Source: Symbiodinium sp. CCMP2592 (taxonomy: Eukaryota > Sar > Dinophyceae > Suessiales > Symbiodiniaceae). From it: DNA of 64,000 bases. Location of the stretch: NCBI GenBank assembly GCA_905221615.1, contig CAJNDT010000131.1, positions 1 through 64,000 on the forward strand, given 5' to 3'. Numbering within the stretch: position 1 is the stretch's first letter; each line of letters opens with the position of its first letter. The notes under the pieces were generated by a model, which worked only from the letters and a program-made list of their open reading frames with translations, did no database searches and was not told the origin of the DNA. Of this stretch, positions 17,523 to 28,826 are shown in pieces. The position numbers and the translations under genes were made by a program.

Positions 17523-18591
17523 ACTGTGGGGGTACTCTGATGTGTCCTACGTTTTTTGTTGTTTTCCGGGCCCCGAAAATGGGCTCGTAAAGCTCGTCGA
17601 AAGTGTGGCAGGGTAGGGAAGCCCTGGACGGAGGTTTTCAGGCCTGGAGAAGTGTTGGGAGGGACTTGGCAAGGCTGCGGTGCATGAATAGTAGACGCCT
17701 TCAAATAGTGCCCGAATAGTGCCCGAATAGTGCCCGAAATAGTGCCCGAACTAGTGCCCGAATGAACCCTTCATAGTGCCCAAATGATTTTTCGCGAAGA
17801 AAAAGGAGATTTTCCTTCCTTTACGAAAGGAAATGTATTTGGGCACTATGAAGGGTTCATTCGGGCACTATTTCGGGCACTATTTCGGGCACTATTCGGG
17901 CACTATTCGGGCACTATGCCAGGTGGAGGCTTGGGCGGCATTATCTGGAGGGCTAAGGGTTGGGAGGCCTGCAGGACCACCAAAACACTGGAAATGCGCA
18001 CGAAGACTAGGAATTTGTGCTGCAGGAGGCATTGGGGAGTGATCTGCGGGGCAGGGTTTGGAATGCAAAAGGGGGGGTTTAGGGAAGGATCTGCAGAGTT
18101 TAGGGCAGGATCTGCAAGGCAGGATTTGGGGGAGGGTCCGCAAGCAAGCGTTTGGAGGAGCATACACGAAAAACATGAGGGGTGGCATGTGCAAAAAATT
18201 GTAGGGTAGTCTATCTACAAGTTTACGGGGGCCTTGGCCATGCGAGGGTTTAGGGAAAGATCAGGCAGGACTTCGGGGAGGATCTATAACGAGACTTTAT
18301 GAAGGAGTTATGGTTTTTATCGAGTGCAGCAGCAGTCAGTCATTGACAGTCTTCTTGTTTGCATATTCAGAAACCTCCCCCCCGCCCCCTGAATTTCAAT
18401 GTGTGCCGCAATGTGTGCCGCAATGCTCATTGGGCGCTTCTATGTAAACATTGAATTTGGGGGGAGCGGGGGGTCTGGAAGGTTTCAAGATTTGTGGACA
18501 AACAATTCCAAAATTGTACTATCGCGCGAGGCCATTTTCAGTGTTCGAAAAACCACGAAAACTGTAGGACGCATTAAGGTACCCCCATAGT
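17523..18591. repeat. 1.07-kb repeat unit A, copy 1
   Basis: The ends form a 13-bp inverted pair, ACTGTGGGGGTAC and GTACCCCCATAGT (one mismatch), suggesting a non-autonomous DNA element. No protein is supported. It contains the 11-mer hairpin at 17701-17917. Copy 2 at 20018-21075 is nearly identical, one 11-bp unit shorter. Confidence 0.7.
17701..17917. repeat. Long hairpin of 11-bp TAGTGCCCGAA repeats, copy 1
   Basis: Five or six TAGTGCCCGAA units on the left (17705-17765) are followed by their inverted counterparts TTCGGGCACTA on the right (17850-17917). The inner arms AACCCTTCATAGTGCCCAAAT and the reverse complement also pair, around a loop of roughly 50 bases that contains a smaller TTTCCTTCC/GGAAAGGAAAT-like fold. 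Confidence 0.85.
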
Positions 18592-20017
18592 CAGTTGCCG
18601 CCTTGCTTGCCATGCTGTGGTATTTATGACAAGTAGTTGTCATGACATCATGGTCAACAGTCTCAAGCTGACCACGCACAGACCCCGCGCATAGCTACAA
18701 GGTTGTTTTTCGAGCAAAGTTCCAATCCAATTGGGAGCGTCTTTGTCCAAAGGTTTTCGATCCATTCTAGAGCCCATTTTCGAGCTCCAAAAACGAAGCC
18801 CAAAATGGGGTCTCCCCTAATAGTTTCCAATCAGGCGGTCTCAGCTTTGGGAACCAATTTTTGGCCTCAAAATGGGGACCAACCCGAGCTCAAAAACTGC
18901 GGAATTCTGCGAGGGAGACGTGTTTGAAGCTTTACCAAAGTTTTGCCCGACATGCGGCGACCAGTGTCGCGAGCGACCGCGTCTGTTGAAATCAATCAAA
19001 ACGCTCCGTTGCTACCCTGGTGATTGGGCTTGTGCTGCTTAAGCACCGTTGTTTGCCACTGTAACAGTCAGTTGCCGCCTTGCTTGCCATGCTGTGGTAT
19101 TTACGACAAGTAGTTGTCATGACATCATGGTCAACAGTCTCAAGCTGACCACGCACAGACCCCGCGCATAGCTACAAGGTTGTTTTTCGAGCAAAGTTCC
19201 AATCCAATTGGGAGCGTCTTTGTCCAAAGGTTTTCGATCCATTCTAGAGCCCATTTTCGAGCTCCAAAAACGAAGCCCAAAATGGGGTCTCCCCTAATAG
19301 TTTCCAATCAGGCGGTCTCAGCTTTGGGAACCAATTTTTGGCCGCAAAATGGGGACCAACCCGAGCTCAAAAACTGCGGAATTCTGCGAGGGAGACGTGT
19401 TTGAAGCTTTACCAAAGTTTTGCCCGACATGCGGCGACCAGTGTCGCGAGCGACCGCGTCTGTTGAAATCAATCAAAACGCTCCGTTGCTACCCTGGTGA
19501 TTGGGCTTGTGCTGCTTAAGCACCGTTGTTTGCCACTGTAACAGTCAGTTGCCGCCTTGCTTGCCATGCTGTGGTATTTATGACAAGTAGTTGTCATGAC
19601 ATCATGGTCAACAGTCTCAAGCTGACCACGCACAGACCCCGCGCATAGCTACAAGGTTGTTTTTCGAGCAAAGTTCCAATCCAATTGGGAGCGTCTTTGT
19701 CCAAAGGTTTTCGATCCATTCTAGAGCCCATTTTCGAGCTCCAAAAACGAAGCCCAAAATGGGGTCTCCCCTAATAGTTTCCAATCAGGCGGTCTCAGCT
19801 TTGGGAACCAATTTTTGGCCTCAAAATGGGGACCAACCCGAGCTCAAAAACTGCGGAATTCTGCGAGGGAGACGTGTTTGAAGCTTTACCAAAGTTTTGC
19901 CCGACATGCGGCGACCAGTGTCGCGAGCGACCGCGTCTGTTGAAATCAATCAAAACGCTCCGTTGCTACCCTGGTGATTGGGCTTGTGCTGCTTAAGCAC
20001 CGTTGTTTGCCACTGTA
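18592..20017. repeat. 477-bp unit B, three tandem copies
   Basis: Units start at 18592, 19069 and 19546 (CAGTTGCCGCC), differing by only one or two bases each, e.g. TTTATGAC versus TTTACGAC. The third lacks its last few bases where unit A copy 2 begins. No ORF looks coding. Near identity indicates very recent amplification or gene conversion. Confidence 0.9.
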
Positions 20018-21075
20018 ACTGTGGGGGTACTCTGATGTGTCCTACGTTTTTTGTTGTTTTCCGGGCCCCGAAAATGGGCTCGTAAAGCTCGTCGAAAGTG
20101 TGGCAGGGTAGGGAAGCCCTGGACGGAGGTTTTCAGGCCTGGAGAAGTGTTGGGAGGGACTTGGCAAGGCTGCGGTGCATGAATAGTAGACGCCTTCAAA
20201 TAGTGCCCGAATAGTGCCCGAATAGTGCCCGAAATAGTGCCCGAACTAGTGCCCGAATGAACCCTTCATAGTGCCCAAATGATTTTTCGCGAAGAAAAAG
20301 GAGATTTTCCTTCCTTTACGAAAGGAAATGTATTTGGGCACTATGAAGGGTTCATTCGGGCACTATTTCGGGCACTATTTCGGGCACTATTCGGGCACTA
20401 TGCCAGGTGGAGGCTTGGGCGGCATTATCTGGAGGGCTAAGGGTTGGGAGGCCTGCAGGACCACCAAAACACTGGAAATGCGCACGAAGAATAGGAATTT
20501 GTGCTGCAGGAGGCATTGGGGAGTGATCTGCGGGGCAGGGTTTGGAATGCAAAAGGGGGGGTTTAGGGAAGGATCTGCAGAGTTTAGGGCAGGATCTGCA
20601 AGGCAGGATTTGGGGGAGGGTCCGCAAGCAAGCGTTTGGAGGAGCATACACGAAAAACATGAGGGGTGGCATGTGCAAAAAATTGTAGGGTAGTCTATCT
20701 ACAAGTTTACGGGGGCCTTGGCCATGCGAGGGTTTAGGGAAAGATCAGGCAGGACTTCGGGGAGGATCTATAACGAGACTTTATGAAGGAGTTATGGTTT
20801 TTATCGAGTGCAGCAGCAGTCAGTCATTGACAGTCTTCTTGTTTGCATATTCAGAAACCTCCCCCCCGCCCCCTCAATTTCAATGTGTGCCGCAATGTGT
20901 GCCGCAATGCTCATTGGGCGCTTCTATGTAAACATTGAATTTGGGGGGAGCGGGGGGTCTGGAAGGTTTCAAGATTTGTGGACAAACAATTCCAAAATTG
21001 TACTATCGCGCGAGGCCATTTTCAGTGTTCGAAAAACCACGAAAACTGTAGGACGCATTAAGGTACCCCCATAGT
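20018..21075. repeat. 1.06-kb repeat unit A, copy 2
   Basis: It has the same terminal inverted pair as copy 1 (ACTGTGGGGGTAC at 20018-20030, GTACCCCCATAGT at 21063-21075). It interrupts the run of B units. The internal hairpin spans 20196-20401. Confidence 0.7.
20196..20401. repeat. Long hairpin of 11-bp repeats, copy 2
   Basis: This is the same inverted array of TAGTGCCCGAA units as at 17701-17917, with one fewer unit in the right arm. Confidence 0.85.
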
Positions 21076-21552
21076 CAGTTGCCGCCTTGCTTGCCATGCT
21101 GTGGTATTTATGACAAGTAGTTGTCATGACATCATGGTCAACAGTCTCAAGCTGACCACGCACAGACCCCGCGCATAGCTACAAGGTTGTTTTTCGAGCA
21201 AAGTTCCAATCCAATTGGGAGCGTCTTTGTCCAAAGGTTTTCGATCCATTCTAGAGCCCATTTTCGAGCTCCAAAAACGAAGCCCAAAATGGGGTCTCCC
21301 CTAATAGTTTCCAATCAGGCGGTCTCAGCTTTGGGAACCAATTTTTGGCCTCAAAATGGGGACCAACCCGAGCTCAAAAACTGCGGAATTCTGCGAGGGA
21401 GACGTGTTTGAAGCTTTACCAAAGTTTTGCCCGACATGCGGCGACCAGTGTCGCGAGCGACCGCGTCTGTTGAAATCAATCAAAACGCTCCGTTGCTGCC
21501 CTGGTGATTGGGCTTGTGCTGCTTAAGCACCGTTGTTTGCCACTGTAACAGT
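21076..21552. repeat. 477-bp unit B, fourth copy
   Basis: This is a full unit after A copy 2, with a single-base variant (GCTGCCCTGG versus GCTACCCTGG). It ends AACAGT, completing the A-B-B-B-A-B array. Confidence 0.9.
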
Positions 21553-21843
21553 AGTGTGCGTGGAAGCTTTTGATTTATTCCGAGCTGCATAGCTTTGAGA
21601 AAGACAAAACAGTGTTTTGAAACGAAAAAAATTGCAGCAATTAACAAATACGAAGTTTTTGACAACGTTTTTTGCAAATTTTCAACAAAAGCAATCGCAT
21701 GTCAGAAAATTCAAGCGTTCCAAGCGTTCGTATTCCATTGGGTGCTGCGAAAAAAGTGCCGCCTTGTGGTCTTGTGATTAGAAAGCTTTTCGAACCGTTC
21801 GGGAAGGACAGCGCTTCCGAGTTATTCGTCAAAACTGTGGAGG
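21553..21843. other. Unique AT-richer flank of the A/B array
   Basis: No gene or repeat is recognised. If the array inserted into the copia element, this could be displaced 5' copia sequence, but no LTR or gag motif is visible. Confidence 0.35.
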
Positions 21844-23015
21844 CCTCGCGAAGCCAGAACTGCTTGTGTTTTGCGGGCCTTAAAATGGGGTCGCCCGACA
21901 GCCCCATAACTGTGCAGCTTTGACATCGTACAAAGACAGGGAATTTTTGCCAGAGGTGACTCTAGCATTTCTGAACAGAGCAGATCAAGCCATGCAGAGT
22001 TATGGTATCGAGAAGGTGGGCCGGAACAGATCATACAAGAGCGGCGGAATTTTCTGGAAGGTATCTCCACCAGATCTGAACAGGACTTCTTGAGCTGTGT
22101 AGAGTTATGGTATCGAGAGGTGTGGCTGACGGTTCGGAATTTGTGCACGGTGCTTAACTCCAAAACCCCTCATGCACGACATGGGCTCACCTGGCTCTCG
22201 CCAGATTTTTTTTGCTCTTTTAGCAGAGACCCATTTGCAACATTCTTTGCCTCTGCCTTGCTTCTGATTGCATTTGCTGTTGCTAGACCAGTGGTTGCGT
22301 TCCCTCAAAAGACCGAACTGCACTTTTCGCTGTTCTCGGAGATTGCACCTCTGCTTCAATTTCTTTTTGCTCTCTGAGTCAGTTCCATCGTCAAATCGGA
22401 TCTTTTTTGCTTCATGGTTGCGTGTGTCTTTGCGCAGGATGGTTGCATCCGCTGTCACAAACCGACAAAAAAAAGATCGCTCGCAGCAGGCGCTCCAACC
22501 GACTTTGTTGCTCAGCAAATCCACATCTCTGCGCAACACAGACCCGTGCCGCTGCCGCCCCCGCAACACAGGTTTTTCGGTCTCAAATGGAAGAACTGCT
22601 TTTGAATCAGGTTAGTGACCGCACTCGTTTTGTCTCGTTTCGTTTTGCTTCGAATGTTTTTAGCTCAAGAAAAAGATCGAGTGCTGCGCACTCTGTTTTT
22701 CTTGTTAGTGGACTCCTGAGAGCTGTGAAGCGCCACGGCCTCGCCTGTGCAAGGTTGGAGTTGAGAGTTTTCCTAGAAGGTACCTGTGCCTGAGAAAGCA
22801 TCGACATTGACCTGTTTGGACCAGATCCTGTTTGTCCCATGAGTCCGCCTGCAGCTCAAAGGTGGAAGTGTTCTGGCTGCTGTGTCTGGAACGTGTTCGG
22901 CCACCAGTGCCGCCGACGTCCACTTTCGGTGCGGACCAACTGCAGCACACGCGGCTCCAAATGTGGGGTCGAACAAGCTTAGCAATTTTGGCTTCGCTTG
23001 AGTGGCCCCCCTCTG
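21844..23015. repeat. 1.17-kb direct repeat, copy 1
   Basis: It starts CCTCGCGAAGCCAG and ends GGCCCCCCTCTG. It matches copy 2 (23490-24660) with only a handful of differences, e.g. one G deletion in GGGAATTT. Short frames of 115-154 codons exist on both strands but none is recognisable. Confidence 0.9.
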
Positions 23016-23489
23016 TTCTCTCATGTCTATCACTTCCACAGGCAAGCTGTCTGTTGGAAATTCTTGTTGGAGAACGATTTTTCCACACTGGATGCCTGCC
23101 TGTGGGCGAGTCGCCTTGATGTAGCAGTGTGGAACGCACGGGCTTGGGCTTGGGCCCCAAAATGAGGAATTCGCGACCCCAAAATAGGGGCCGCCAAGCG
23201 GCCCCGATTTTGGGGTCCTCTGGTTGCCAGTCAAAATATGTTGAAGGAGGTTGACTGGATTTCGCGGCTCCTTTTCTGGGGCCGCGAGACGGCCCCATTT
23301 TTGGGGTCGCAAGTTTGATTCCTGCACCCACAGCGGCTGAATCTCGTCAGCTGCGCATGTCATTGATTGTATTGACTTTGGGGAGCGTCTGGTGGAGGAC
23401 CGTTTGGAAGGTCGGAACTTGTCCAAAGCAGCTGTGTTGCTCGCCCTTAATAGTGCTGCAGCCAGCGGAATGCAACTGTGGAGGGCCGA
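23016..23489. other. Spacer between the 1.17-kb repeats, with foldback
   Basis: These 474 bases are not repeated elsewhere in the window. A foldback lies at 23172-23311: the left arm CGCGACCCCAAAATAGGGG pairs with the right arm CCCCATTTTTGGGGTCGC, and each arm has an internal GGCCGC stem. Confidence 0.6.
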
Positions 23490-24660
23490 CCTCGCGAAGC
23501 CAGAATTGCTTGTGTTTTGCGGGCCTTAAAATGGGGTCGCCCGACAGCCCCATAACTGTGCAGCTTTGAGATCGTACAAAGACAGGAATTTTTGCCAGAG
23601 GTGACTCTAGCATTTCTGAACAGAGCAGATCAAGCCATGCAGAGTTATGGTATCGAGAAGGTGGGCCGGAACAGATCATACAAGAGCGGCGGAATTTTCT
23701 GGAAGGTATCTCCACCAGATCTGAACAGGACTTCTTGAGCTGTGTAGAGTTATGGTATCGAGAGGTGTGGCTGACGGTTCGGAATTTGTGCACGGTGCTT
23801 AACTCCAAAACCCCTCATGCACGACATGGGCTCACCTGGCTCTCGCCAGATTTTTTTTGCTCTTTTAGCAGAGACCCATTTGCAACATTCTTTGCCTCTG
23901 CCTTGCTTCTGATTGCATTTGCTGTTGCTAGACCAGTGGTTGCGTTCCCTCAAAAGACCGAACTGCACTTTTCGCTGTTCTCGGAGATTGCACCTCTGCT
24001 TCAATTTCTTTTTGCTCTCTGAGTCAGTTCCATCGTCAAATCGGGTCTTTTTTGCTTCATGGTTGCGTGTGTCTTTGCGCAGGATGGTTGCATCCGCTGT
24101 CACAAACCGACAAAAAAAAGATCGCTCGCAGCAGGCGCTCCAACCGACTTTGTTGCTCAGCAAATCCACATCTCTGCGCAACACAGACCCGTGCCGCTGC
24201 CGCCCCCGCAACACAGGTTTTTCGGTCTCAAATGGAAGAACTGCTTTTGAATCAGGTTAGTGACCGCACTCGTTTTGTCTCGTTTCGTTTTGCTTCGAAT
24301 GTTTTTAGCTCAAGAAAAAGATCGAGTGCTGCGCACTCTGTTTTTCTTGTTAGTGGACTCCTGAGAGCTGTGAAGCGCCACGGCCTCGCCTGTGCAAGGT
24401 TGGAGTTGAGAGTTCTCCCAGAAGGTACCTGTGCCTGAGAAAGCATCGACATTGACCTGTTTGGACCAGATCCTGTTTGTCCCATGAGTCCGCCTGCAGC
24501 TCAAAGGTGGAAGTGTTCTGGCTGCTGTGTCTGGAACGTGTTCGGCCACCAGTGCCGCCGACGTCCACTTTCGGTGCGGACCAACTGCAGCACACGCGGC
24601 TCCAAATGTGGGGTCGAACAAGCTTTGCAATTTTGGCTTCGCTTGAGTGGCCCCCCTCTG
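23490..24660. repeat. 1.17-kb direct repeat, copy 2
   Basis: This copy is offset 1645 bases from copy 1 and about 99% identical by eye. The sequences diverge abruptly after CCCCCCTCTG, marking the duplication edge. Confidence 0.9.
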
Positions 24661-25232
24661 AAGATTGTGGACAACGCAAAGATTGGAGGTTTTTTATGAA
24701 ATGCAAGTGTTGACGTCGCTTGAACAATCCAAACGGTTGGTTCGATCCACTTGCACGGTGGTTCCGATTGTGTTATTCTTTCATTTGTTTTGGACAAGAT
24801 CACATTCGAACCGGAAATTTCAACGACAACTACAAGTGTTCCCTTGGTAGGCTCATGTTCGCGGCGAATCCCAAGAAACGTGCCCGACAAAGCTTGACCG
24901 TTGTTTCTGGGATCAGATGCACATGATTCCACGACATGTCGATTATGATCTTCCACCAATTGCTTTCGTTTCTTCGTGAAGACGATCTTACCCAGTTCGG
25001 ACACATTCCATTCTGCGCTTGCGTGTGTAGTTGCCGCCGGCTTGTCTGTAACATGCAGTGCTGTGGAGGCAGGCGAATAGCAGTATTTAGGCATCAGGTG
25101 CGGAGCTTCGCAAGACCCTAAGTTTGTCCCCAAGCCTGGTTCCGATTGCTCCATCAGTCTTAATGCTAGTTTTGCAGTGGCACACACTCTTTGTCCCGGA
25201 CTCAGAAAGTCATCTGGACTGGGTATTGGCAT
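24501..25232 (-). CDS. Hypothetical protein, 243 codons, doubtful
   Basis: An ATG-initiated frame with no recognisable domain. The part with more protein-like composition is encoded at about 24700-25232 (SGTFLGIRREHEP, KGTLVVVVEISGSNVILSK). Its last ~50 codons run into repeat copy 2, so any real gene was truncated or this is chance. It could be an exon or pseudogene remnant. Confidence 0.2.
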   Translation of the reverse strand: MPIPSPDDFLSPGQRVCATAKLALRLMEQSEPGLGTNLGSCEAPHLMPKYCYSPASTALHVTDKPAATTHASAEWNVSELGKIVFTKKRKQLVEDHNRHVVESCASDPRNNGQALSGTFLGIRREHEPTKGTLVVVVEISGSNVILSKTNERITQSEPPCKWIEPTVWIVQATSTLAFHKKPPIFALSTIFRGGPLKRSQNCKACSTPHLEPRVLQLVRTESGRRRHWWPNTFQTQQPEHFHL

Positions 25233-25924
25233 GAATCTTCTGTGACGGCCATCGTTGACCCTGTCATCGTCATTGTTGTTAACTTGTTGCTTACATGGGC
25301 ATGTTCACCCGTTGAAAATGTTCTGATAATGGTTGATTCTTTCAGTTCGGCTTGATGTCGCGGCATCATGTCGTTTGTTGGTGATTGTTCTTTTGGATTA
25401 TGCGTCTATGCAGCAAATATGGCTACATTGCTACATGGTATTGTATTGTGTCACTTTAAGAGCAGCCTTCGCATGCTCATGCGCCCAGGAACTCTGTAAT
25501 AGCCAAGTTGTCTTGCAAGTGCTCTTGTAGGCAGCGCTTTCGCCTGTGACGATGCAGATGGTGATGATAAGGAAGATGCCGTGGATGGTGAGTCTGGCAG
25601 TGGTGAGGTTTGTAGTTATGGTCATGTTAAACAGGCTCGCAGTCCAGCGGTTCGCTCTCTATATCGTTGGCATGCTATGCAAATGTGTATAGGGCGTATC
25701 ACCATCCCCAAGAACCTTGCACCCAAGCAGTCAAAGCACGAAATCAACCTCGCAGGCCTGCTCACATTGCTGGATGACCTCCTGTCCGGAGCTCGGCTGT
25801 GAAGTTTAGTGCGGCCAAAGAGATACAGTGATAGTCCATCCTTGCACAAAGCCCACATGCTCTACGAGACAAAAGAAATCATGTCCAAACTAGGAAGCCC
25901 GGATCCTAAACTGCTGGACTTTCT
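25233..25924. other. Unique sequence without supported genes
   Basis: No repeats or convincing coding sequence. A short plus-strand frame (25581-25802) was considered and not supported. Confidence 0.4.
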
Positions 25925-26206
25925 ATCCCTAAACCCTAAACTTCCCAACTCTATCTATTTCATCACGGAAGCCACCAGACCAGACCCGAAACCCCCGACC
26001 CAGACCAAACCTCGAACCCTAAACCCTAGACCTTAAGCCTTAAACTCGAAGCCCTGAGCCCTAAACCCCTCAACCCTTAAACCCTAAACTCGAAACCTTA
26101 AATCCTAAACCCTAAACCCTAAACCCGAAACCCTAAATCCTAAACCCTAAACCCTAAACCCGAAACCCTAAATCCTAAACCCTAAAAACCCTAAACCCTT
26201 ATCCTC
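25925..26206. repeat. CCCTAAA telomere-type array, C-rich on plus strand
   Basis: Degenerate CCCTAAA/CCCGAAA repeats, most regular at 26080-26200, where AAATCCTAAACCCTAAACCC recurs. It marks the start of the telomere-repeat-rich half of the window. Confidence 0.85.
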
Positions 26207-26310
26207 GAATAACTACCCTTCTTCTGGGGCCACGCTTCAGGCGGGGACCCCTGCCTCCGTCGCGACCTGAAGTGGGATCCAGTCACTGTTAAGGGCTCTC
26301 GGCTGCTTCT

Positions 26311-26350
26311 AGGGTTGTCGTTTAGGGTTTAGGGTTTAGGGCTTTAGGGA
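26311..26350. repeat. Short TTTAGGG block, G-rich on plus strand
   Basis: Four to five TTTAGGG units in opposite orientation to the array 100 bases upstream, giving a head-to-head arrangement around unique GC-rich sequence (26207-26310). Confidence 0.8.
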
Positions 26351-28737
26351 TATAAATGTATCCTGTCCTTCTCTCGATTTTATAGGTTCTGAGACCTTGC
26401 AGGTGTCTACATTTTCTGTGAAGAAGCTTTAAGCCTTAACTTCGCTCTTCCCTGTTCAACAGTTCGCCACGCCCCGTCGCAAGTTCTTTTGGGGTTTGGA
26501 CGTTGGGAATAACAAAAACGGGAGCCGATAGCGTATAAGCACTATGACCAAGCATACATTTGAGAGCATAGTTTTTTTACAAGTTGAAAGTTTTACGAAC
26601 CAAACTATGCTGAACCAAATCCCTAAGCACCTTGCCTAATGAAAGGGAGCAGAAGACCCTATGTAAGGAACGCACAGAAAGAACTAGACTTTGAATTGCT
26701 GAGCCCCGCGACCTCCATTGGGTGCCATTGAACCCCCTTGGAAGGCTCGAGGAGGTCATCCCGGATCGCGACGGAGGCGAGAGTTCACAGCTTGGCTCTG
26801 CTGTTTCTGTGGGGATGTTGGGTGCTCAGGGTTTCAGGGGTGCAGGGGTTTTAGAAGTGAAGGATTTTGGGCCTCAGGGAAGAGGACTTTATGATCCAAT
26901 GTTGAACCTGGGTAGAGCTGCAAGGTGCGCTGTCGCAATGTTTATGTTTCTGTTCGTCAATGTAACTTCTGCTGTTTCAGTAGTTTCAAGTGTCTCTTAG
27001 TTTTGCTCCGAGGTGCATTTCGTGAAGCACAGGCAGGACTAGTACTATTGCCACATCGTCATGTATACGTGCGTTCTGGAAATACTTGCACATACTGTAT
27101 GCATGTGTGCATGCATGCATGTATGTACAATGTACATATTCGTGTGTATACATGCATATGGCAATATAATCCAATACAATATTAGATTAGATTATATTAT
27201 ATTGTATATATTATATATCATATATGTATATATATATATATATATACACATAGTTACTGGAACCGACTACAGTCCTTTCAAGATTTGGTCGTTCATCCTT
27301 TGGGGTTGGGCATGGTCTTCTGTTCCACAGGGTCTTCTCGGAGAGAAGGTCTTGGGATTTGGGTTTTGGGTTTGGGGCCTTCTGGTACACAAAGTAGTCT
27401 GTTTTGACAGATCTGCTGTTACTTCGGTCACTTGTATCACAACCTCGTCTTCTAACAGAGTCGTGCTTGGGTTTGCTCGGTTGGACGCTTCTTCGACGAA
27501 GTCCAAAGCTGAGTTCTCACGAGGTTCGGAAAACAGACGATCCTGGCAGACATCTATTACACATGTTGGCACATGTCCTTCGAAGGTTTCGACCGTTTGG
27601 CCAACTTGACACGAAAGCCCTGATCCTTAAACCCTAGACCTAAGCCCTAAATCCTAAACTTTAAGCCGTGAGCCCTACGCCCGACCTGCGCCGTTCGGCC
27701 TAGAGTCTGGCCAGGCTCTGCGCGGCGATGGTCTTGGAGATGTGGATTGCGCCGTCACCCGCCTCTGTGGGAATAGGTTCTTGCTTAGGACCCAGTCTTG
27801 CTGACTGGGAGTTTCAGAAAGCGCCAACCCCCACCCCTGAGGAAGGAACCAAAGTACGGCCAGTGTTCCTGTGGCATCTGTTAATCTTATTCTTTCTTCA
27901 TTCACCTTGCGAGGCTAGTGGTTGGTTATGGAGGTCAACCTGCCAAATTAGTCTTGTTCTGTCTTTCCGGTCGGCACAACTATTGCAATCAGCATCTTCG
28001 TTTGTGTTGCTCTGTCGAGCGATCACTACCACCACTAGTACTTACCCGGTGCCACCGCCACCACGAGCCAAAGGCACTCTTCCTGCTGCGATTGCAGCTA
28101 TCCTGCCGAACCTCTCATACTGGTGCAAAACCTCACGCGAAGAGGTAAATATGTGGCGCCGTTGCAAATAAAGTACTATCATCTCGGCATGTTGTCAATC
28201 CATTCAGGTTTGCACGCGGTCATCTGACCATCTGATTCGTTCGTTAGCCCCAGTCAGGTTGCTCTCGTACTGCTGGTATTATGACATGACTGCAGGACGT
28301 CTTCCGTTGATGGCAGTGCTATTGAGATCATTCTTATCGATTGTCTTTTCGCATACTGATAAGGCTTCGTCTCTGAACGGTAGCATTGCTGATGGGCATG
28401 AAGAAATCTGAGGCTTTGGCCCCGAGGGGCGGTTGGCTGCCTCTCACTCAAACGCCATGACGTGGGAGTGGAGTTTGGGTCTAGGCTTTGAGTGCTTTGG
28501 GGTTCCTGAATGTTTTGCGCTGGTGGATGTTTATTCCGTGCATCCTTCGGAAGCGATTGCGTGTTGTCTTGGTGTGAAGGAGCAGGATCTCGTGAGATTT
28601 GATAAGGTGGGAAACTCGCGACACCCTATCTCGGTAGGCGAAAATTCTTAACACCGGAGTCCCGAGTCCTCGTGCCCCAGAGGCCAGAATCCAAGCCAAC
28701 CAGGTTGCAACATCCCTTACCGGCCTTACCGAACGAT
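26351..28737. other. Mostly unique DNA with TA/ACATGC microsatellites
   Basis: No gene is supported. GCATGCATGTATGTAC and TATATA microsatellite-like tracts lie at 27080-27255, with a short telomere-type patch at 27625-27680. Several frames of about 75-180 codons are random-looking. Confidence 0.5.
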
Positions 28738-28826
28738 TTACCTTTGGTGAGTAGGGAATGGAGGAATGGGGTAAAATTATAACTACTATTACTACCATTC
28801 CTCCATTCCCTACTCACCAAAGGTAA
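28738..28826. repeat. Perfect 32-bp inverted repeat (foldback element)
   Basis: The left arm 28738-28769 (starting TTACCTTTGGTGAGTAGGG) and right arm 28795-28826 are exact reverse complements with a 25-base AT-rich loop. A weaker match (CGAACGATT versus CGATCGTCT) extends outward. Confidence 0.95.

Noticed and set aside
22105..24214. 154-codon minus-strand frames in both 1.17-kb repeats
   Set aside because: Identical because of the duplication, no recognisable domain, and opposite-strand frames of similar length exist.
21844..24660. 1.17-kb direct repeats as LTRs of a small element
   Set aside because: They lack TG..CA ends, the 474-base interior has no primer-binding or coding features, and the break points look like a plain duplication.
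25581..25802. Plus-strand frame with INLAGLLTLLDD, slightly like a BCS1-type AAA ATPase segment
   Set aside because: Only about 15 residues are similar, no Walker motifs nearby and no continuation; likely chance.
28230..28270. GTACGAGAGCAACC on the minus strand, like the sarcin-ricin loop of large-subunit rRNA
   Set aside because: About 14 matching bases with no flanking rRNA similarity that I can see; considered a possible organelle rRNA fragment but not supported.
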